Source of the DNA: Saccoglossus kowalevskii
Taxonomy: Eukaryota > Hemichordata > Enteropneusta > Harrimaniidae
DNA length: 14,225 nt
Reading direction: 5' to 3'
NCBI RefSeq assembly: GCF_000003605.2
Contig: NW_003147779.1
Coordinates: 99,701 to 113,925, forward strand
Position numbers and translations under genes: made by a program. Positions 12,401 through 14,225 of the stretch are shown here, one piece after another; position 1 is the stretch's first letter, and every line of letters begins with the position of its first letter. A model generated the notes under the pieces. It searched no databases. It worked only from the letters and a program-made list of their open reading frames with translations, and was not told the DNA's origin.

Positions 12401-13692
12401 ACTGATTGGCTATTCACTGACTGCATTATCATGCTAATCACTTATTAGCTATTCACTGACTGCATTATTTCCATGTTGTATATATTTAAAGTGCCTGTGA
12501 AATGGCTGCTATTTTCACGCCTAAAATTATCCATTGATACATAAATATTATTATTTTTTATGTTTCTAAGCATGAATTATTTTTTTAAGTGAAAAAATGT
12601 GTTTTAAACTCAATCTACGGCAACTTTATTTTTGTGTATTTTAAAACGAGGCTCCTCATTAGCTTCTTATTTGCATACAGAAATTCCCCTTGTGACGTCA
12701 GAAGGGGAAGTCGCATGGCAGCTTGCATTGCCAGTACGTGTAAATAAGGCAAATTTCTTCTGCAGTTTTCTCATCTTTGACTAAATTTTCACTTAGGTAC
12801 TTGTTCGTCGAGGAGGAATGGACCATAATGAACACATATATTTTTTGTTGCATGGGGTTGAGTTAGATGCGAAATATGTTCGTTCTGGTGTAGCTGGTCA
12901 CGGTAATCGTCAGCGGCACACGTTTGTACACTGTCGCTGAACAAAATAGAATTTGACGTCGGAATTATCTCGTTATTTAGCAGGTTACTAGGCACGTCAC
13001 TACACTGTTTTATTTCATCAATCGTCTGAGTAAAACTTTCAAAATTAAAATAAAAGAGAACATATTTTGACATTCTAAACATTAGACTATAGTGATCACT
13101 ATAAAATAATTTAAAAAACGACAAATCACAGTTACTAAATAAATGACAGCCGCGTGGAAATAAATTGAAATTTTGGTGAACGCGTCGGGTCACGACGAGG
13201 GCAAGTGCGTTAAAAGCGGATAACAAAAATAACCGAGATTGACACACATACAGATAAATTCAGAGTAGATTCGAGTTAGCGTGATCCATGGCGTGATTGT
13301 CATAATTATAACATCATATTAAAACTTTATTTGGTGGAAACACATTGACCAAGCCCGGATTCTTATTTCAGAAATTATTACGCAGATCAAGCTGCAAGCA
13401 TGGAGGTAAAAAAAGAACAGAGGTGTGAATTCGACATTCAACACCAACCACCAAACAATTCAGAAACTTTTAGCCTTCGAAAATGAAAACAATTAGCAGT
13501 GTGTAAGGGCTGTGTAATTTCCTGTTTTTCCGACGCTTCGTTTTCGTGTCACTGTCAAAGTTATGCTACCTTTTGCTACCTTTTACTTAACAGGTACTAA
13601 ATGGTTTCTATAAAACGATAATCAGGATCGCAAAAAAAGTCAACTCATTTGAAACACTTGCCGGACGTCTATCTCTTCTGAAATCCGCCTCG
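406..13692 (+). CDS. PROM1: Prominin (PROM1/CD133-like) gene, internal part, 11 exons
   Basis: Prominins are pentaspan glycoproteins of plasma-membrane protrusions that bind cholesterol and act in microvilli, cilia and photoreceptor discs. Join of 406-469, 2812-2888, 3271-3344, 4873-5025, 5656-5782, 6266-6369, 7388-7472, 7720-7866, 9156-9236, 11194-11277 and 13594-13692: 1095 nt, 365 codons, no stop, every border AG/GT with matching phase. Seen in fragment numbering: membrane segment at about 73-95, GLLCGVCG (93-100), RGC (110-112), a second segment at about 121-145, LCEP (153-156), GCQNDG (201-206), and LQDF..TGI....DGYL in exon 8. From my knowledge of vertebrate prominin-1, these line up in order with GLLCGTCG, RGC, ICEP, DCKKNRG and LQDF..CGI....DSYL. 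N-glycosylation sequons lie at N14, N219 and N262, all in predicted extracellular loops. Full family proteins are roughly 800-870 residues, so both ends are missing. Assignment to PROM1 rather than another paralogue is not settled. Confidence 0.92.
780..1300. repeat. Decayed modular interspersed repeat in intron 1
   Basis: Three diverged modules begin near 902, 1034 and 1163, each opening with a variant of ttcagatcaaagatggctga, followed by ccattttgttttttgaa. Modules 1 and 3 share gaaaatgtggtatc. The upstream edge (about 785-815) has cgtctggccgtccg. A related set lies at about 9530-10080. Frames of 117 and 60 codons in this stretch show no protein-like composition and are treated as chance. 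Confidence 0.6.
1505..2745. repeat. 46-bp minisatellite, 26 full copies plus a partial
   Basis: Units start at 1505, 1550, 1596, 1642, 1688, 1734, then 1800 and every 46 bp to 2674, with a partial copy from 2720. The core is tgtgggccagctgcag, then taatttggcttgatagcaaa, then tactgactac. Copy 1 is one base short. Copy 6 (1734-1799) has a 20-bp internal duplication at 1751-1790. Variants are gatagc, gagagc or gggagc, and actgactac or accaaccac. Each unit contains CAGCTGCAG, an overlapping CAGCTG E-box core and CTGCAG. Because 46 is not divisible by 3, three copies make one 46-codon cycle. The minus strand happens to lack stops in all three phases, which produces long Ser/Gln/Leu-rich frames (for example 1393-1845, 2164-2715 and 2210-2779). 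These are not taken as genes. Confidence 0.97.
2812..2888 (+). CDS. PROM1: Prominin exon 2 of window, extracellular loop 1
   Basis: 77 nt between acceptor ttaatttctag and donor gtgagt, entering in phase 1 and leaving in phase 0. It encodes about 26 residues, including KTMLADFEVQIKDIAASIEQ, an amphipathic helix-like stretch without Cys or Pro until its end. It continues the loop-1 helix toward membrane segment 3. It lies only about 70 bp after the end of the 46-bp minisatellite, so the array abuts its acceptor region. Confidence 0.82.
2889..3270. other. Intron 2
   Basis: About 380 bp, AT-rich. At 3016-3110 it carries text like that of the modular repeats (ttatattcaaacttggtaca, gtctgtcatccgtcg), so an old fragment of that family is likely. 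No exon or RNA gene is seen. Confidence 0.5.
3271..3344 (+). CDS. PROM1: Prominin exon 3 of window, juxtamembrane before segment 3
   Basis: 74 nt from acceptor tttgtatgttag to donor gtgagt, phase 0 in and phase 2 out. It encodes VQDQMRIDDQLGNVFYYAEQ followed by YSKY and a split Leu codon. The peptide runs straight into the W-Y-I-G start of the membrane segment in exon 4. Human prominin likewise has Y-R-W-Y-F-G at this junction. Confidence 0.87.
3345..3962. other. Intron 3, 5' part without recognised features
   Basis: AT-rich sequence with short A and T runs and no sustained reading frame, tandem repeat or inverted repeat that I can support. Confidence 0.5.
3963..4182. mobile_element. MITE A, older copy
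   Basis: About 220 bp, clearly homologous to 8377-8577: shared blocks include ataagtaaaat, atgtgaacatgtaaaata, ttcactgg.tttttaattt and catcaaaatagt.aaattaaatg. It begins tactgta and ends ttttacactagta, so the terminal inverted repeat is decayed relative to the younger copy. It has no coding capacity. The strand of the parent element is unknown. Confidence 0.75.
4204..4366. mobile_element. MITE B, non-autonomous element with 20-bp inverted termini
   Basis: The left end gtaaaatctgtattagaagc (4208-4227) and the right end gcttctaatacagattttac (4345-4364) are perfect reverse complements. Allowing one inserted T, the match extends outward over TAC (4204-4206 and 4365-4367 region). The body is about 117 bp with subterminal copies of gcttctattagaa (4270-4282). 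No transposase is encoded. It sits just after MITE A. Confidence 0.85.
4368..4872. other. Intron 3, 3' part
   Basis: Very AT-rich, including ttaatattatattaattaat near 4625-4646 and an aataataataa run near 4833-4845. No exon, RNA gene or clear repeat family is seen. Confidence 0.5.
4873..5025 (+). CDS. PROM1: Prominin exon 4, membrane segment 3 and Cys-containing cytoplasmic loop
   Basis: 153 nt from acceptor tattcttaatag to donor gtaagt, phase 2 in and phase 2 out. It encodes a strongly hydrophobic stretch (WYIGTCLMGFVLLIVTFYF, fragment residues about 73-91), then GLLCGVCG, a charged HEKDEAPTE loop, RGCMSNCGG, and the start of the next membrane segment. This is the best family signature in the window. 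Vertebrate prominin-1 has GLLCGTCG, a short charged linker, RGC and SNTGG in the same order and spacing. The loop is predicted cytoplasmic from the known pentaspan topology. Confidence 0.95.
5026..5655. repeat. Intron 4 with a TGACCTTTGACC-type interspersed repeat
   Basis: At 5205-5225 (gtgacattgacctttgaact) and 5334-5354 (gtgaccttaacctttgacct) lie two copies of a word, about 130 bp apart. Between and after them is text such as aagtcgcatgggggagcata. Similar phrases recur in many marine animal genomes as old dispersed repeats, from general knowledge. Each word is also a set of nuclear-receptor half-sites (AGGTCA on the minus strand). Confidence 0.5.
5656..5782 (+). CDS. PROM1: Prominin exon 5, membrane segment 4 and start of extracellular loop 2
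   Basis: 127 nt from acceptor ttgttttcttcacag to donor gtaagt, phase 2 in and phase 0 out. It encodes VVFCFIFAPLLMLLTTISFL (a membrane segment), then GGNLQELLCEPLESQDLVDR. The LCEP motif matches the LICEP of vertebrate prominin-1 just outside segment 4, and its Cys (fragment residue 154) is likely in a disulfide. A 228-nt open frame at 5524-5751 overlaps this exon but reads another frame and is a shadow. Confidence 0.94.
5783..6265. other. Intron 5
   Basis: AT-rich with T and A runs near 6010-6070. A 61-codon frame at 6058-6243 runs over low-complexity text and has no recognisable domain, so it is treated as chance. Confidence 0.5.
6266..6369 (+). CDS. PROM1: Prominin exon 6, extracellular loop 2
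   Basis: 104 nt from acceptor gtttttatccattag to donor gtatat (weaker than the others), phase 0 in and phase 2 out. It encodes IVDYPYILDSNAEYFLGAAV followed by a segment ending in VKRILR. The start corresponds to the conserved hydrophobic-aromatic segment after LICEP in prominin-1 (human VLDTPYLL). The exon is followed closely by a CpG-richer intronic block, so the weak donor sits next to inserted-looking DNA. Confidence 0.9.
6390..7315. other. CpG-richer inserted-looking block in intron 6
   Basis: This roughly 925-bp stretch is richer in CG than the flanking introns (for example acgcgcttgg, gacgcgcacc, ctgcgcgagc, cgaggcgat). It opens with a 10-bp inverted repeat (ttcaaggtga 6396-6405, tcaccttgaa 6434-6443) and near its end has a 12-bp stem (gcacggtgttgt 7189-7200, acaacaccgtgc 7224-7235, 23-nt loop). 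Frames of 75, 80 and 102 codons occur but none matches a family I know. No terminal inverted repeat joining both edges was found. A relatively recent transposable element is the simplest reading. The alternatives are an internal promoter or CpG-rich regulatory DNA. Confidence 0.45.
7189..7235. repeat. 12-bp perfect inverted repeat (hairpin)
   Basis: gcacggtgttgt and acaacaccgtgc flank a 23-nt spacer. With one bulged A the pairing extends by acc/ggt outward. It could form a stable stem in RNA or cruciform DNA. There is no T-run after it, so it is not a classical terminator, which would not be expected in an animal intron anyway. Confidence 0.85.
7388..7472 (+). CDS. PROM1: Prominin exon 7, extracellular loop 2 with Cys and N-glycan site
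   Basis: 85 nt from acceptor ctttgcatgtacag to donor gtaagt, phase 2 in and phase 0 out. It encodes SGCQNDGAIYDVMMLEYKVN followed by ISALVDYRS. The GCQNDG stretch aligns with human DCKKNRG, and NIS (fragment residue N219) aligns with human FNIS, a conserved N-glycosylation sequon. The Cys at 202 may pair with Cys 154, an inference from their being the only Cys in this part of loop 2. Confidence 0.93.
7720..7866 (+). CDS. PROM1: Prominin exon 8, extracellular loop 2
   Basis: 147 nt (49 codons) from acceptor tcttttaaatttcag to donor gtaatg, phase 0 in and out. It encodes a helical region, then SLQDFNKTGITGIDFDGYL and DE. The LQDF...GI...D.YL pattern matches human prominin-1 (LQDFAACGIDRMNYDSYL) closely. 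The Cys of the human motif is replaced by Lys, while NKT creates a new N-glycan sequon at N262, so the local surface differs. Reading through the donor extends the frame to 7974, but the downstream codons show no family similarity. Confidence 0.93.
7867..8376. other. Intron 8, 5' part
   Basis: AT-rich, without a supported exon. The open frame running out of exon 8 to 7974 has no prominin-like continuation beyond 7866. Confidence 0.5.
8377..8577. mobile_element. MITE A, younger copy with 9-bp inverted termini
   Basis: It starts tactgtaaa (8377-8385) and ends tttacagta (8569-8577), perfect reverse complements enclosing about 183 bp with no coding capacity. The body matches 3963-4182 along its whole length and keeps CpG-containing words (ttcgctatgttcgccgataa) where the other copy has ttctatttttgccaataa, as expected if the other copy is older and has lost CpGs. 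Confidence 0.82.
8578..9155. other. Intron 8, 3' part
   Basis: AT-rich, with an A-run at 8954-8963. Near 8618-8634 ctaatctgtattacggta resembles a MITE B end but is too short to call. The minus frame at 9095-9280 overlaps exon 9 antisense and is a shadow. Confidence 0.45.
9156..9236 (+). CDS. PROM1: Prominin exon 9, extracellular loop 2
   Basis: 81 nt (27 codons) from acceptor gttactgttttgcag to donor gtaagt, phase 0 in and out. It encodes IRKGITKANLVEIADNIDTA followed by SAAVGDP. It corresponds to the helical TGK..AGVNLL region of vertebrate prominin-1. Similarity is moderate, and the phase and position between exons 8 and 10 are the main support. Confidence 0.87.
9530..10080. repeat. Decayed modular interspersed repeat in intron 9
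   Basis: At least three related modules: agatcatattcaaacttt near 9571, gagatgaactaggtgatatt...atcatgatcatgcat near 9727-9774, and gagatgaacagggtgaattt...ggatcatgcatg near 10011-10060. Between them lie ggccattttgt words (about 9811 and 9946). It resembles the modules at 780-1300. A 64-codon frame at 9458-9652 falls in this area and is not supported as a gene. Confidence 0.6.
10335..10600. repeat. Fold-back block with nested inverted repeats
   Basis: Three nested pairs share nearly the same centre (about 10479-10485): atcatcagt 10414-10422 with actgatgat 10542-10550; gggttagt 10441-10448 with actaaccc 10510-10517; ccaggg 10479-10484 with ccctgg 10486-10491. Further out, gtgagagagaccg (10362-10374) resembles the complement of cggtcatctctttcac (about 10578-10593). 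A 79-codon minus frame inside (10332-10571) is not recognisable. Confidence 0.65.
10601..11193. other. Intron 9, 3' part
   Basis: AT-rich and non-coding. I see no tandem repeat, RNA gene or exon before the acceptor of exon 10. Confidence 0.5.
11194..11277 (+). CDS. PROM1: Prominin exon 10, extracellular loop 2
   Basis: 84 nt (28 codons) from acceptor atatttgatttgtag to donor gtaagt, phase 0 in and out. It encodes TLRSDLQQHASDLRDIQTDH followed by VDGMESYV. It lines up with human [20 protein letters not shown], keeping the LR..L pattern and the helical spacing. It is isolated: about 2 kb of intron lies before it and 2.3 kb after. Confidence 0.88.
11278..11922. other. Intron 10, 5' part
   Basis: T-rich on the + strand. 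The frames at 11383-11613 (76 codons, Phe/Leu-rich) and 11718-11921 (minus) are explained by T/A-rich composition. No prominin-like peptide appears here. Confidence 0.5.
11923..12468. repeat. 39-bp minisatellite, 14 copies
   Basis: Units start at 11923 and then every 39 bp to 12430, with substitutions but no length change. The core is catgctaatcactgattggc followed by tattcactgactgcattag. Across each junction runs attagcatgctaat, a 14-bp palindrome containing GCATGC. Each unit also holds gattggc, an inverted CCAAT-box core. Since 39 is 13 codons, one frame stays open on each strand: a 13-residue period like MLITDWLFTDCIS on plus (12080-12448) and QSVNSQSVISMLM on minus (11914-12441). Both are by-products of the period unless expression is shown. 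Confidence 0.97.
12469..12683. other. Intron 10 after the minisatellite
   Basis: AT-rich. It contains tttatt at 12625-12630, which reads AATAAA on the minus strand, a possible poly(A) signal for the minus-strand ORF whose stop is at 12789. Confidence 0.4.
12684..12709. promoter_or_regulatory. Palindromic CRE-like site
   Basis: The consensus CRE octamer tgacgtca (12693-12700), which CREB/ATF bZIP dimers bind, is flanked by ttccccttg on the left and gaaggggaa on the right. This makes a 26-bp palindrome with a single mismatched pair. The sequence is seen directly; binding is an inference. Confidence 0.5.
12789..13247 (-). CDS. Unidentified minus-strand ORF, possible secreted or TE-derived protein
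   Basis: A 152-codon frame antisense within prominin intron 10. It starts MCQSRLFLLSAFNALALVV, which looks like a signal peptide or membrane anchor, then has a Phe/Leu/Tyr-rich middle (about residues 35-75) and a more polar C-terminal half with Cys residues, ending LLDEQVPK. Its DNA is less AT-rich and has more CpG than the other introns. A candidate AATAAA lies about 160 bp past the stop. I recognise no domain. It could be a nested gene, a fragment of a transposable element or chance. A plus-strand acceptor-like site (acttag at 12791-12796) overlaps its end. Confidence 0.25.
   Translation of the reverse strand: MCQSRLFLLSAFNALALVVTRRVHQNFNLFPRGCHLFSNCDLSFFKLFYSDHYSLMFRMSKYVLFYFNFESFTQTIDEIKQCSDVPSNLLNNEIIPTSNSILFSDSVQTCAADDYRDQLHQNEHISHLTQPHATKNICVHYGPFLLDEQVPK
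13594..13692 (+). CDS. PROM1: Prominin exon 11, extracellular loop 2
   Basis: Acceptor ccttttacttaacag is strong, and the frame joins exon 10 in phase 0. It encodes VLNGFYKTIIRIAKKVNSFE, then TLAGRLSLLKSAS. This matches human [20 protein letters not shown] and RVTRILASLDFA almost without gaps, with F/LY, the R..L..L pattern and heptad-like hydrophobics kept. The 3' border is less sure: the chosen donor is gtgatc at 13693, but the frame stays open and caggtttatg, with its GT at 13738, would be an alternative donor. No later exon was recognised before the window ends. Confidence 0.74.
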
Positions 13693-14225
13693 GTGATCAT
13701 GGTCCGGAATCTATTTCTTTCAAAAGTGTTGCGCCAGGTTTATGTTGTCGGCGTTTCTCTTTAAACCTAGTTGTTTTTTTGTCATGGACGAGGTCAGTTT
13801 TTCCAAAAAAGGAATCTGAGGCTAAGTGGCTTTTGTCCATTGATGTCGCACCTTCGGATCGATTAGAAACGTGTGAATACTTACACTATGACTATACGTT
13901 TCACTGCAACTGCCCACAACACAACATCTAAAAACTCTCTCTCTCTCAAAAAAAAAAGAAAATAGACAAAAAAAAAAGAAAAAAAAAACGCCGACTGAAA
14001 AATGTATATCGTTTAAAAGTATATTGATTGACCAGTGTTATTACGGCTCAGGGGTATGACTTCCTCTCACATTTTGGCATTTGGTGGCGCACTTTCGGCG
14101 AGAGTCGGAAATCCGGAAACAGTCGACCGTTTCAGGATAGGTGGGCGTGGCTACAACACGAGAAATATCCCAAATTTACTTGGATACGAGTAATCATTTT
14201 AAGCAAAAAAATCAATAGCTGCCCA
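13693..14225. other. Intron downstream of exon 11, to window end
   Basis: Mixed composition with more CpG than most introns here. No further prominin exon was recognised. It includes a CT/A-rich simple-repeat tract at about 13936-13988. Confidence 0.5.
13936..13988. repeat. (CT)n and A-rich simple sequence
   Basis: A ctctctctctc run (about 13937-13948) is followed by three A-runs separated by gaaaatagac and g. It may be a microsatellite or the poly(A) end of a retroposed sequence on the + strand. No target-site duplication was identified. Confidence 0.75.

Noticed and set aside
11914-12448. Opposing frames of 175 (minus) and 122 (plus) codons with 13-residue repeats
   Set aside because: They are the two strands of the 39-bp minisatellite. 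A unit divisible by three without stops gives such frames automatically. Kept only as a finding to test.
12797-12940. Possible prominin exon after the acceptor-like acttag at 12791-12796
   Set aside because: The frame joining exon 10 reaches a stop at about 12940 and the peptide has no similarity to prominin, whereas 13594-13692 fits both phase and family pattern.

Overview
The window is AT-rich intronic DNA from an animal nuclear genome, almost certainly a marine invertebrate. It holds the middle of one multi-exon gene on the + strand. Eleven short exons (64-153 bp) have GT/AG borders and compatible phases and are separated by introns of about 0.25-2.3 kb. Spliced, they give one uninterrupted 365-codon reading frame that I recognise as prominin (PROM1/CD133 family pentaspan membrane glycoprotein). 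No bacterial-type genes, operons, tRNAs, rRNAs or CRISPR arrays were seen. The species cannot be fixed from sequence alone. The small ancient-looking exons, high AT content, intronic minisatellites, MITEs and decayed repeats with TGACCTTTGACC or AAGATGGC..CCATTTTG words would suit a mollusc or a hemichordate, at low confidence.

Layout: 1-405 intron; exon 1 (406-469); a 2.3-kb intron with a decayed modular repeat (about 780-1300) and a 26-copy 46-bp minisatellite (1505-2745); exon 2 (2812-2888); exon 3 (3271-3344); an intron with two short inverted-repeat elements (MITE A about 3963-4182, MITE B 4204-4366); exon 4 (4873-5025); exon 5 (5656-5782); exon 6 (6266-6369); an intron nearly filled by a CpG-richer foreign-looking block (about 6390-7315); exon 7 (7388-7472); exon 8 (7720-7866); an intron with a second MITE A copy (8377-8577); exon 9 (9156-9236); an intron with another modular repeat (about 9530-10080) and a fold-back block (about 10335-10600); exon 10 (11194-11277); a 2.3-kb intron with a 14-copy 39-bp minisatellite (11923-12468), a palindromic CRE and an unidentified minus-strand ORF (12789-13247); exon 11 (13594-13692); then intron to the end.

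The encoded fragment covers the end of the first large extracellular loop, membrane segment 3, a short Cys-containing cytoplasmic loop, membrane segment 4 and most of the second large extracellular loop. The start codon, segments 1-2, segment 5, the cytoplasmic tail and the gene ends lie outside the window. The most notable non-coding structures are the two minisatellites, whose units each carry transcription-factor-like core sites; two MITE families with nearly identical termini; a fold-back element with three nested inverted repeats; and a 26-bp near-palindrome centred on TGACGTCA.
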